A stretch of DNA of 64,000 bases, taken from NCBI GenBank assembly GCA_040754815.1, contig JBFMBX010000001.1, positions 124,001-188,000 of the forward strand. The letters are read 5' to 3'. Below, piece after piece: positions 44,216 to 53,600 of the stretch (the stretch's first letter is position 1; each line of letters begins with the position of its first letter). Origin of the DNA: Bellilinea sp040754815. Its GTDB lineage: Bacteria > Chloroflexota > Anaerolineae > Anaerolineales > Anaerolineaceae. A program made the position numbers and the translations under genes. The notes beneath the pieces are model-generated. The model saw nothing but the letters and a program-made list of their open reading frames with translations, did no database searches and had not been told where the DNA came from.

Positions 44216-45031
44216 TTACTTGGAATAAGACTTCTTCTGTCCTGCACTTTTCGTATCCGGGCTTTGTTTGTTCAAAAAGGGAAATACATTTCCCCAATTT
44301 ACTTTACCCAGCATGGCATATTGCAAAATACCGATGATGTTCGAGGCAATGAAATACAAAGCCAGACCAGAAGCTAAGGTGTAGGCCAGATATCCCATAA
44401 AAATCGGCATGTAAAGGTTCATCATATTGGACATGGCAGCCGTTTGATCTTTGGGATTGGCAGGCGGTGTGGCGATCAACTTGCCCTGAATATAAGTGGT
44501 CAAAACGACAATCACCACCAGCACGGGGATGCCAAAACTCAAGCCCGGGATAAAAAGCCGTTCAGGCTGGCCTAAATCCATCCACAAAAAACGAGAATTG
44601 AGGGGAATCAGGCTCTCCACTTGCAACAAACCGGGGTAAATATGGCGAATCAGGCGCAACAGATCCAGCGGGGTGCTGGCAAGTGCAGAAATAATCGCCT
44701 GATACAGACCGAAAATAATCGGCAACTGAATCAAAGTCGGCAGGCAGGATGCGAAAGGATTGATGCCCAGTTCTTTGTAGAGAGCCATCTGCTCCTGAGC
44801 CAGCTTTTCCCGATCACCCTTGTATTTTTCCTGAATTTTGATCCATTTCTCATTCTTTTGAAGTTCCTGCATTGCCTGCGCCCCCTTGATTTGTTTGACC
44901 ATCAAGGGATGGGTTATGACCCGAATTAACAGGGTGAACAGGATTATCGCAATCCCAAAGTTCTGTCCAACCAGATTATAGATGAACAGCAGGGTATTGA
45001 TAAACGGCGTAATAATCAAAGCATCCCACAT
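44216..45031 (-). CDS. yidC: YidC/Oxa1 membrane protein insertase
   Basis: Inserts and folds inner-membrane proteins. 271 residues, the short monoderm type without the large periplasmic domain. Five membrane helices; the first is followed by FTLLIRVITHPLMVKQIKGAQAMQELQ with the hydrophilic-groove Arg in LLIRV, then the coiled-coil hairpin, LGINPFASCLPTLIQLPIIFGLYQAI, and NMMNLYMPIFMGYLAYTLASGLALYFIASNIIGILQ. No lipobox is visible. A short basic C-terminal tail. Twelve bases after the BamB-like gene. Confidence 0.95.
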   Translation of the reverse strand: MWDALIITPFINTLLFIYNLVGQNFGIAIILFTLLIRVITHPLMVKQIKGAQAMQELQKNEKWIKIQEKYKGDREKLAQEQMALYKELGINPFASCLPTLIQLPIIFGLYQAIISALASTPLDLLRLIRHIYPGLLQVESLIPLNSRFLWMDLGQPERLFIPGLSFGIPVLVVIVVLTTYIQGKLIATPPANPKDQTAAMSNMMNLYMPIFMGYLAYTLASGLALYFIASNIIGILQYAMLGKVNWGNVFPFLNKQSPDTKSAGQKKSYSK

Positions 45032-45043
45032 TTTTTACCTCAC

Positions 45044-46102
45044 TTATTTGGGTGGAACAAATGTCCACAGGTCCTGCCCATCGAGCGAGACCATTTTCAA
45101 AAACTCTTTTCCTTCGGCAATACCAACTGCCAAACGGTCACCCGCCACAACCGGGCCGGTGTATAGCTTGCCCTCGAAAGAACGACTCCATAACCGTTCT
45201 CCTTCCAGTGTCATGGCGATCAAACTGCCATTTTCGGTGGGGAAAATCACACGGTTATCTACAATAGTTGCCTTGCCGGTTACCGGTTGCTCAACCTTCT
45301 GAGACCAGATGTTCGAGCCATCGGCAGCAGAAAGTGCATAAACTGTACCCTGTAAATCACCCAGGTACAAACGTCCTTCGTTCAAAGCCGGTTGAGTCCA
45401 CATACCGCCTTCAAATTGCCGTTGCCAGCGGATGGAACCATCATCAGTATTGATCGCCATCAGGTTTCGCGCCAGCGTGGTGAGATAGATTGTTCTCTCT
45501 TCAACATCCAGAGTGGGTGAATAAATCACCGCCCCGCCAACATCTACCGACCAGACCAGGCTCCCATCGCGGATATTGATGGCATATAATTTGTGATCCA
45601 TAGAAGCCTGATAAACAACTTCCCCATCGCTGACCGGCTGAGCCCATAACGCCCTTCCGGTTTCAAACTTCCAGAGCAGTGATCCATCTCTGGAAAGGGC
45701 ATACAGGAAATGATCCGCATTGGGAGCAAGGATGACATCCCCAACTACCAGCGGGCTGGCAATCCAATCGCCCTGAGCCTGTGTAAAGGTCCATTTTTCG
45801 GCGCCGGTGTTAGGGTCAAGGCTGTGAAAGATATTTTCGTAATCGCCGACTAGTAATTGATCATCAGCCAGCACCGGCGCGGCAAAAAACATTTGTCTGC
45901 CTGCCTTTTCGGGGTATTTCCACACCATACTTCCATCGGCCACCCGCACGGCATAAACGTGCTGCATGTTGGCCACATACAAAACATCCCCATTAGAACC
46001 AATCCCCGGCCAGCTTGAGCCCGAAAGGGGTGCCCCACACGCTGTCAGGAGAATCGTACCGAGAAGAAACAACGAAACGAGTATGACTTTGTTTGTTTTC
46101 AT
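45044..46102 (-). CDS. BamB-like PQQ-repeat beta-propeller lipoprotein
   Basis: 352 residues. Signal peptide with lipobox LLTAC (Cys22), so probably anchored to the outer face of the membrane. The rest is built of about seven to eight PQQ-type blades with the repeating W-K/Y-x-L-A-x-D-G-S-x-W pattern (ADGSMVWKY, RDGSLLWKFETG, RDGSLVWSVDVGG, DDGSIRWQRQFEGG, ADGSNIWSQKVEQP). BamB of diderms has this fold, but the family is also found as generic scaffold in monoderms. Placed between yidD and yidC, it may help protein export or YidC work. Confidence 0.85.
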   Translation of the reverse strand: MKTNKVILVSLFLLGTILLTACGAPLSGSSWPGIGSNGDVLYVANMQHVYAVRVADGSMVWKYPEKAGRQMFFAAPVLADDQLLVGDYENIFHSLDPNTGAEKWTFTQAQGDWIASPLVVGDVILAPNADHFLYALSRDGSLLWKFETGRALWAQPVSDGEVVYQASMDHKLYAINIRDGSLVWSVDVGGAVIYSPTLDVEERTIYLTTLARNLMAINTDDGSIRWQRQFEGGMWTQPALNEGRLYLGDLQGTVYALSAADGSNIWSQKVEQPVTGKATIVDNRVIFPTENGSLIAMTLEGERLWSRSFEGKLYTGPVVAGDRLAVGIAEGKEFLKMVSLDGQDLWTFVPPK

Positions 46103-46134
46103 AGATTTTCACTGTTATTTTTAGTGTTCCAGGA

Positions 46135-46413
46135 TTAAGGCACCGGATCGTATCCGCCGGGATTGAATGGATTACAGCGCAATACCCGCCAGATTGCCAT
46201 CGCTGTACCTTTCAGTGCCCCGTATTTATATATAGCCTGATAGCCATAATGGGAACAGGTCGGGTAAAAGCGGCAGGTATTCGCCGGCAAAGCCGGTGAA
46301 ACCAGTTTTTGATAAAGGCGGATCAAACCCAGCAATATCCAGCGAGGTGCCGTTTTTATATTGAAAGGCAAATCACGCAAAGAGGGTTCGTGAGAATAAT
46401 CGTGCTCAATCAT
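46135..46413 (-). CDS. yidD: membrane protein insertion efficiency factor YidD
   Basis: 92 residues with the family signature: GLIRLYQKLVSPALPANTCRFYPTCSHYGYQAIYKYGALKGTAMAIWRVLRCNPFNPGGYDPVP. The three conserved Cys are present. Small amphipathic membrane-associated protein that aids YidC-dependent insertion. Its start overlaps the rnpA end by eight bases. The N-terminal 20 residues before LPFNIKTAPRW are more than usual. Confidence 0.93.
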   Translation of the reverse strand: MIEHDYSHEPSLRDLPFNIKTAPRWILLGLIRLYQKLVSPALPANTCRFYPTCSHYGYQAIYKYGALKGTAMAIWRVLRCNPFNPGGYDPVP

Positions 46414-46765
46414 TCAATTCGTTTTCAGCGGCTACCATCAAACTCGCCCTGGCAAGTACATTCAAAACAGCCTTCCTGAGCTCCATATAGGGAGCCGTCA
46501 ATACAGATTTTCGAGCAATCAGCACGAGATCCCATCCCGATGGCAAAACCGGCAGGAATTCATCCATTACTGCCCGCAAGCGCCTTTTTGCACGGTTACG
46601 ATCCACCGCACTACCCACCGCCTTGCTGGCAGCAATGCCAATTCTTATGCCGCCGTTCGGGTTTGGCAGCAAGGTTAACACAAGAAACGGGTGCGTGAAT
46701 GTCTTGCCTGTTTGTCGCACCCGCTTGAAATCGCTCGACCGTCTTAGCCGGAATTTGCGCTTCAC
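46406..46765 (-). CDS. rnpA: ribonuclease P protein component
   Basis: Protein subunit of RNase P, 119 residues from GTG 46765 (VKRKFRLRRSSDFKRVRQTGKTF), chosen by family alignment; an upstream in-frame GTG at 46837 would add 24 unrelated residues. The RNR motif is complete: AASKAVGSAVDRNRAKRRLRAVMDEFL. Lies 75 bases after rpmH and overlaps yidD. Confidence 0.93.
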   Translation of the reverse strand: MKRKFRLRRSSDFKRVRQTGKTFTHPFLVLTLLPNPNGGIRIGIAASKAVGSAVDRNRAKRRLRAVMDEFLPVLPSGWDLVLIARKSVLTAPYMELRKAVLNVLARASLMVAAENELND

Positions 46766-46840
46766 CCATGAACCCGTCCATTGAGCTCCAATGAACGGCA
46801 GGTTTTGCCCACAAGGCAATACCTGCAGAAACAGCACAGA

Positions 46841-47011
46841 CTACCAGCGTATCTTCTTCACATGGCTGTTAGCAGTGACCGTCAAGCGGTAACGCCCGCG
46901 CAAGCGACGGCGCTTTAATACCTGGCGCCCATCAGCCGTTGCCATGCGGGCACGAAAGCCATGCACTCGAACACGGCGGCGAATTTTGGGTTGGTATGTC
47001 CGTTTGGGCAT
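46841..47011 (-). CDS. rpmH: 50S ribosomal protein L34
   Basis: 56-residue, highly basic protein read directly from the minus strand: MPKRTYQPKIRRRVRVHGFRARMAT..., ending KKIRW. PKRTYQP, HGFRARM and GRQVLKRRRLRGR are L34 hallmarks. The length is above the usual 44-46 because of about ten extra C-terminal residues. AAAGGATAAT precedes the ATG. First gene of the rpmH-rnpA-yidD-bamB-like-yidC-jag unit, 118 bases downstream of a consensus promoter. Confidence 0.96.
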   Translation of the reverse strand: MPKRTYQPKIRRRVRVHGFRARMATADGRQVLKRRRLRGRYRLTVTANSHVKKIRW

Positions 47012-47128
47012 ATCATTATCCTTTCAAAAAGTGGTTTTGCCACTGTGTCCTGCGCAAATTTCCAAACCTTTATCGCAATTGTTTGGCGATTTCCGCAGTG
47101 CACAGGTGTTATCCAGACGCAGAACTAA

Positions 47129-47157
47129 ATTATACCCTATGCCGGCTTACCGGTCAA
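47129..47157 (-). promoter_or_regulatory. promoter of the rpmH operon
   Basis: Minus strand -35 TTGACC (47152-47157), 17-base spacer, -10 TATAAT (47129-47134). Leaves a 5' leader of about 110 bases before rpmH. Confidence 0.8.
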
Positions 47158-47164
47158 ACAGTTT

Positions 47165-47854
47165 TTATCGGCTGCGACCATTGACCGGCTTTTCCGGTGA
47201 AAGCATCTTCGCCAGCTGACGTGCGCCTTCCACATCAGCCACAGCCAGCACTTCATCACCTGCTTCAAAGGTGGTTACGCCGCGCGGTACGATCACCTCA
47301 CCGTGGCGAATAATGGCTGCAATGACACAATGTTCTGGCAAATTAAGGTCCTTAATAGAAACTCCTATCGCTGGTGCATCCGGTGGTACTTTTTCTTCAA
47401 CCAACGAGTAATTTCCCCGTCTCAGTTTGATCAGCGTCATCATGTCACCCAGCGACATTTCTTCCTCGATGATCGAAGCCATAATCTCGGCTTGATTTAC
47501 GGCAACATCCACATGGAACTTATGATCGAAGAGCCATGCATTGCGGGGATTATTAATTCGAGCAATGGTGCGGGGAATTTTATACCGGCTGCGCGCCATA
47601 TAACAGATTGCCAGATTGACCTCATCCTCGGTGGTACAGGCAGCCAGCACATCTGCCTTTTCTGCGCCGGCTTTTTCCAATACCAGCGGGTCAATTGGAC
47701 GACCTTCCAGGATCGCTTCGGTTGGCAATTCCTTGTGCAAACGAGCCAGCACTTCGGGACGATAATCTATCAATTGAACATAATGATTTTGGGCAACCAG
47801 AATCCGCGCCAGCTGAGCGCCGGTTCTTCCTCCACCTGCAATAATCACATACAT
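47165..47854 (-). CDS. RCK/TrkA-type potassium regulatory protein (second)
   Basis: 229 residues from ATG 47854 (MYVIIAGGGRTGAQLARIL), supported by GAGGGAG just upstream; earlier in-frame starts lie inside the preceding gene. RCK-N Rossmann domain with GGGRTGAQLA and acidic IDYRPE, then RCK-C domain (about 140-220) with SLVEEKVPPDAPAIGVSIKDLNLPEHCVIAAIIRHGEVIVPRGVTTFEAGDEVLAVADVE. Such proteins gate K+ transporters in response to nucleotides; RCK-C domains can bind c-di-AMP. Five bases after the first RCK gene. Confidence 0.9.
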   Translation of the reverse strand: MYVIIAGGGRTGAQLARILVAQNHYVQLIDYRPEVLARLHKELPTEAILEGRPIDPLVLEKAGAEKADVLAACTTEDEVNLAICYMARSRYKIPRTIARINNPRNAWLFDHKFHVDVAVNQAEIMASIIEEEMSLGDMMTLIKLRRGNYSLVEEKVPPDAPAIGVSIKDLNLPEHCVIAAIIRHGEVIVPRGVTTFEAGDEVLAVADVEGARQLAKMLSPEKPVNGRSR

Positions 47855-47859
47855 TCTGG

Positions 47860-48549
47860 CTACTCCCTCTCTTCTAATAATTTCTGACGCAAACAATTGC
47901 TGCCGTTGAAGGTGGCGCTCACATGAATGATATCGCCCCCCTTTATCACCATGCCAGTCTGCGGCAGCATTGCACGCCCCGCGCGGGTGATGGAAATGGG
48001 CAGGCATTCTTCATCGGGTAACAGATCTTCCAGCAATTTTCCATCCCACCGTTCGGGGATGACAAATTCATAAATTTCCACCTCTCCATTACCCGCCGAA
48101 AACACCGTATGCACCCCCGAATCATAGAGCAACTCCTCGATCCGTTGGGCACCCCAGCTGGTTGAACTGATCACCTGCAACTCCAGCTCCTCGAACAAAA
48201 CCCGATAGCGGGGGTCATAATTACGGGCTACAACATTGGGAACGTGATAGACTTCCCGGGCTACGCGTGCCACCACGGCATTGATGGCATCCGAACTGGT
48301 CACTGCCGCCAATGCGTCAGCCGTTTCAATTCCGGCACGAATCAGCACATCCTGCGAGAGCGCATCTCCTTCATGCAAGCGGCCGCTAAAATCCGGCGGT
48401 AAATTGCCGAACGACTCTGGAGAAGAGTCTATCACGGCTACCGAATGGCCGGCCCGAAAAAGCCGGTATGCCAGTGCAGAGCCCAACCTGCCGCAGCCAA
48501 CTACAACAAATTGCATTCTTTTGTGTTTCTTCTCTGGTTCTGGTTTCAT
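47860..48549 (-). CDS. RCK/TrkA-type potassium regulatory protein (first)
   Basis: 229 residues. RCK-N motif MQFVVVGCGRLGSALAYRLFRAGHSVAVIDSSPE, followed by an RCK-C domain with VHTVFSAGNGEVEIYEFVIPERWDGKLLEDLLPDEECLPISITRAGRAMLPQTGMVIKGGDIIHVSA. ATG overlaps the transporter stop codon by one base (TAATG). It differs clearly from the second RCK protein, so the pair may form a hetero-assembly like the two RCK halves of full-length TrkA. Confidence 0.9.
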   Translation of the reverse strand: MKPEPEKKHKRMQFVVVGCGRLGSALAYRLFRAGHSVAVIDSSPESFGNLPPDFSGRLHEGDALSQDVLIRAGIETADALAAVTSSDAINAVVARVAREVYHVPNVVARNYDPRYRVLFEELELQVISSTSWGAQRIEELLYDSGVHTVFSAGNGEVEIYEFVIPERWDGKLLEDLLPDEECLPISITRAGRAMLPQTGMVIKGGDIIHVSATFNGSNCLRQKLLEERE

Positions 48550-50489
48550 TAATCCACCTGATAGGGAACGCTGGTGATCACAATGTCTTTATGGAAAAGT
48601 AACGCCATTCGCAGCGTGAGCGCAGTCTGCGTGTGCAACAGACCGGCCCACCAGTGTTTAGGCACAAATTCCGGCACAACAATGGTAATAATCTCATTGG
48701 GCTGCCGTTGAGATTCAATCTCATCAATATACTCCAAAAGCGGCTCAATAAAGAGACGATACGGCGATTCGAGAATCACCAACCGCCGCCCATCTCCCCA
48801 TGTTTCCCATTTTTTACGCACCCGCTCGGCTTCCTGCGGATCAATCGAAACATGCACTGCGGTAATGTCCTCGGAAAGAGTCCGCGCGTAACGCAAAGCC
48901 GCCAGCGTGCCTCGATGCACACCGCCGATGGGGATAATTACCCTGTGACGGGCAATGCGCGGTATACCCCCGTAATTTTCAAGCGAAAGTTTGGATGCCA
49001 GATTCCGGTAATGTCGTTCGATGGCAGTAAACATCACTACCAGCGTTGGAATGATGAGGATAACCACCCATGCGCCATCCATAAATTTGGTCGTGGCAAA
49101 AACTATCATCACAATCCCGGTGCAAACTGCGCCGAAGCCGTTAATGATTAGTTTGATTAACCAGTTTGGATCGTAATGCAAAACGCTGGAATGTTCCTTT
49201 AACTCCTCCCCTTCTTTCAACTTACTGCTCTTCCACCATCGGCGGGCCATACCAATTTGCGACAGTGTGAAAGAAAGGAACACACCTACTGCATAAAGGG
49301 GTATCAACCGGGTAACACTCGCCTGAAAGACAATGATCAAAACAGAAGAAATTAATGCCAGTAAAACAATCCCTCTCGAATATACCAGACGGCTTCCCCG
49401 GTAAGTCAATTGACGCGGCAGCAAGCCGTCCGAGGCGGCAATGGCACTCAGTCGGGGAAAATCGGCGAAGGCGGTGTTCGCCGCCATGATCAGGATGACG
49501 GTTGTGGCAGTAATTACACCGGCATAGAAAATACCGCGTCCTTCAAATGCTGTGCGTGCTAATTGAGAAATTACCGTTTCCGCCTCGGAGGGTACGGCTT
49601 TGATAAAACCGGCCAGGAAAGAAATCCCTAACATCAATGAACCCAATATGACAGACATAATGATCAGCGTTGTGCCGGCATTTTTAGAACGGGGTTCTTT
49701 GAAAGCGGGAATACCATTGGAAATGGCTTCAATCCCGGTCAGTGCTGCGGTACCACTGGAAAAAGCCCGCAAAATCAGAAAAATTCCCACTCCCACTGTT
49801 CCATGAAACACCTCCACAGCGGGAGGATTTTCAACCAATCCAAGCGTTCCGCCAAAATAACGAATCAACCCCACAGCCACGGTTAAATACATCATAATGA
49901 CGAAGAAATAGGTCGGAATGGCAAACGCCCGCCCCGATTCTTTTACCCCCCTCAAATTCATAATCATTATGAAAATAATAAAACCAATCGCTACCCAAAC
50001 GCGGTAAGGGAATAATTCTGGAATTGCAGAAACAATCTGGGCAACACCGGAAGAAATTGAAACCGATACAGTTAGGATGTAATCGGTGAGCAATGCACTG
50101 GCTGCAATTTTTGAGGGTAATACACCCAGATTATCCCGCGAGACTGTGTAAGCTCCACCTCCATTAGGATACGCATGGACGGTTTGCTCATACGAAAGGG
50201 TTACAATCGTTAACAAAATGACAATGCCAATGGCCAGCGGAAATACATAATCGTACGCTCTTTCACCCAGCACCATCAGAATAACCAGCATTTCCTGAGT
50301 GGCGTAGGCTGTTGAAGAAAGAGCATCACTGGCAAAGACGGCCAGGCCGATTAAGATCCCAATCGTTTGATGAGGAGCATCTGCGGTTTGTAACGGCCTG
50401 CCAATCAGCCAGGTTCGCCAGCTTTTTTTGGGTTTGGCTTCCGTTTCACGGCGTAAAACAGTGGTTCCAGTTCGATCTTCGATATTCAT
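48549..50489 (-). CDS. KimA/YdaO-like APC potassium transporter
   Basis: 646 residues, amino acid-polyamine-organocation superfamily, about 12 membrane helices from residue 45 to 465. IGLAVFASDALSSTAYATQEMLVILMVLG and EQTVHAYPNGGGAYTVSRDNLG are typical of the KimA/YdaO subgroup, which takes up K+ and is inhibited by c-di-AMP. The C-terminal 170 residues are a cytosolic universal-stress-like domain (RHRVIIPIGGVHRGTLAALRYARTLSEDITAVHVSID). Two RCK genes follow in one unit, supporting K+ as substrate. Confidence 0.87.
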   Translation of the reverse strand: MNIEDRTGTTVLRRETEAKPKKSWRTWLIGRPLQTADAPHQTIGILIGLAVFASDALSSTAYATQEMLVILMVLGERAYDYVFPLAIGIVILLTIVTLSYEQTVHAYPNGGGAYTVSRDNLGVLPSKIAASALLTDYILTVSVSISSGVAQIVSAIPELFPYRVWVAIGFIIFIMIMNLRGVKESGRAFAIPTYFFVIMMYLTVAVGLIRYFGGTLGLVENPPAVEVFHGTVGVGIFLILRAFSSGTAALTGIEAISNGIPAFKEPRSKNAGTTLIIMSVILGSLMLGISFLAGFIKAVPSEAETVISQLARTAFEGRGIFYAGVITATTVILIMAANTAFADFPRLSAIAASDGLLPRQLTYRGSRLVYSRGIVLLALISSVLIIVFQASVTRLIPLYAVGVFLSFTLSQIGMARRWWKSSKLKEGEELKEHSSVLHYDPNWLIKLIINGFGAVCTGIVMIVFATTKFMDGAWVVILIIPTLVVMFTAIERHYRNLASKLSLENYGGIPRIARHRVIIPIGGVHRGTLAALRYARTLSEDITAVHVSIDPQEAERVRKKWETWGDGRRLVILESPYRLFIEPLLEYIDEIESQRQPNEIITIVVPEFVPKHWWAGLLHTQTALTLRMALLFHKDIVITSVPYQVD

Positions 50490-50625
50490 TTATTCTCAAA
50501 AACGCCTTTTATCAGACGTAGTCATTCCTTTTCAACAAAACACGAGATTATAATAGCATTTGTTGGCGGGGTCAATTATAATTTTAATCAAGGAAATCAG
50601 ATGATTAATTTCCTTACAATTCCCT

Positions 50626-50631
50626 TATAAA
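50626..50631 (+). promoter_or_regulatory. -10 box of leaderless hybrid kinase transcript
   Basis: TATAAA ends five bases before ATG 50637 and there is no ribosome binding site. The -35 at 17 bases (GATTAA) is weak. The rest of the 50490-50636 gap is A+T-rich and holds nothing else I recognise. Confidence 0.4.
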
Positions 50632-50636
50632 CCATT

Positions 50637-53600
50637 ATGCTTTCTGTCAAGAACCCTAAAATTCCCCTCAATAAGCTAATCCCTCTCCTCTTTCCTGCGG
50701 CAGGGGTTTTGATGGGCTTGCTTTTTCCCCTGCTCATTACCTTTGTTTTTGTCTTCTCAAACGGCTTTCCCGTCTCATTTTCCATTTTGTTGCAGGCTCA
50801 ATTGAACGAGCCGGTTTTGTGGCTGGTAGATGTATTTTCTCTTTTGATGGCACTGCTCAGTTTTATTTATGCCTACCAACAATTTCAGACCATCAAACAA
50901 AATTCGCTTCTCAAAGAGGAACTGGCCCAACGCACCAGCGAGTTATATGCCGTCAAGGAAGTTTCTCAACGCGAAATCCTCGAGCGTCACCAGGCAGAAG
51001 CCAACATCATTCGGGCAAAAAAAGAGTGGGAAGCCACATTCGATGCCATTTCCGATTTGATCCTGCTTACCGACTCGGTTGGGAAAATTATTCGCTGCAA
51101 CCGCGCTACCACTCAGACTCTCAAAACTTCCTATGCCGATTTGATCGGAAAAAATATTGAAGAGGTTTTCCCCGGCGTCATCGAACCGATTCAGAAAAAA
51201 GCACTCACCAAAACACAGGTTATCCCTATGCCATCCTTATATGGATGGTTTGAAGTCACCGGTTTCCCCTTTCAAGATAGCGAAAACCAGCAGGGTATCA
51301 TTTATATCTTTCATGATATTGCCCAGCGCAAAAAAGCGGAAGCAGAAATTCAACGGCAAAAGCAGTACTTCGAAAGCATCTTTCAGAACAGCCCTGTTGC
51401 CATTGTTACCCTCGACCTGAACGGGCACATCGTTGCCTGTAACCCGGCCTTTGAACGACTGTTCGGTTACACTCAGGCAGAAGTGCTGGGCGGCAAACTG
51501 GATGACATTATTACCTCGAAGGAATTTCGTGATGGAGCCTTCGAATTCAGCCGCCGGGTTCGTCAGGGAGAATTGATTCACAGCGTTAGCAAACGCCAAA
51601 CCCGGCAAGGTGAATTGATTGATGTCGAAATTTTTGGTGTACCGGTCATCGTCAACGGGCAAGAAGTGGGCATACTGAACCTGTATCACAACATCACCGA
51701 ACTGGTACGCGCCCGACAAAAAGCGGAAGAGGCCGATCTGGCAAAAAGCGAATTTTTAGCGAACATGAGCCATGAAATCCGCACCCCGCTCAATGGGTTG
51801 ATCGGCATGCTCAACCTTGCGCTGGATACCCCCCTTAACCAAGAACAGAACGAATACCTCACCGCCGCGTTAGAGAGCGCAGAATCACTCCTAAACCTGA
51901 TCAGCGATATCCTCGATCTTTCGAAAATTGAAGCCGGCAAGATGGAATTGGAAACCACCGACTTCAATTTACGAACCATTGTCGAAAATGTGGCGGTTAA
52001 TTTTTCGCAACGCGCTGCCGCCAAAGGACTGGAACTGGTATGTCAGTTTGACCCTCAAACGCCGGTAATGTTGCGCGGCGATCCAAATCGCTTGCGGCAG
52101 GTGTTGAATAATCTCGTAGGCAATGCAGTCAAGTTTACCGAACGCGGAGAAATTGTGATCAGTGTTCAGCCGATTGCCCAAACCAATTCTCAGGCCACCA
52201 TCAGTTTTTCGGTGCGGGATACAGGCATCGGTATACCACCGGATCGGCAGGCGCGCATCTTTGAAAGATTCACTCAGGCCGATATGTCCACCACCCGCAA
52301 ATACGGCGGTTCAGGGCTGGGGTTGGCCATCTCTACCCAACTGGTGGAATTGATGGGTGGAAAAATTTCCCTGATCAGCGAACCGGGCAGTGGCAGTACT
52401 TTTTCATTCAACACTGTCTTTGCCCGGCAGGAAACTCCAGAACCTCAACCGACCGACCTCATCGGCCTCTCTCATAGAAAACATGTGGTGATAGCCGATC
52501 CCAATGCTTCCAGCCGCCACTCCTTGCGTTTGGAATTGGAGAGGGTTGGGTTTGCCGTCAGCGAATGTGATAACCGCAACTCATTCATCGAATTTATCCG
52601 TTCTACCCAGCAGAACAACAAACCAGCACATCTCGCGCTGGTGGACTATCGAAATCTTTTAGAAAACGGGCAGGTGAATCTGCCCCTTGAAGTTAAAGAC
52701 GCCATTCAAGATGGGCTGAAGATGATTGTGTTGACCACGGTGGGCAATCACCTTTCGCAGGAAGACTGCCAACGAATCGGCTGCACATCTACGCTCATCA
52801 AACCTGTCCGCCAGCAAGCCCTTTACAAAGCGCTGAAATCCGCTCTCACCATTGCCACACCGGTTGAGGTAGCAGAAAAAACCTCAACCGAACGCTCACC
52901 ATCACCGTCAGCCTTACGGACAACTCTTCCCCGCCGCATTCTACTGGTGGAAGACAACCCCGTGAATCGGAAAGTTGTTGTCAATCTGCTCACGAAGTTT
53001 GGTCACACCGTCGAAGAAGCCGAAAACGGCAGAATTGCTGTGGAAAAAGCCTCTCAAAACACTTATGACCTGATCCTCATGGATATCCAAATGCCTGAAA
53101 TGGACGGTTACGAAGCCACATTAAGAATCCGCTCCCGTGAAGGTGCAATTCATCACACCCCCATCGTAGCCATGACAGCCCGCGCCCTGGCCGGTGATGT
53201 GGAGCGTTGCCTTGCCAGCGGCATGGATGCTTACCTTTCCAAACCGATAAAACCACGCGAATTGTTCAATACCATCGAGCAATGGGGAAAGAAATCAACC
53301 GGAGAAGAAATAATTTTTGAGGATGAAAAAGAGCAGCCTTCTGCCTCGCCAGAATCTATAACCGAATTGTCTGCCGAAATGGAGAAATTTTTTCTTTCCT
53401 CACCAATCGGCTCCGATGACTTCCCTCGTCCCCCTGAGCCGGACCCTGATTCCGAAACCAGTTTAATAACCCAAATGGAAGAAACGCAAATGGCTGAAGA
53501 GGATGAATTCCTCAGCCGGGCTTTTCGTAAAAACACGCAATCGCTGGGGGATCCGCAATATCTCCAAAAAATCTTACCGCGTTTCGGCGATGATCTGGAT

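Noticed and set aside
47012..47164. Replication origin upstream of rpmH
   Set aside because: Only one weak DnaA-box-like sequence (TTATCCAGA) and no AT-rich unwinding region; a promoter explains the gap.
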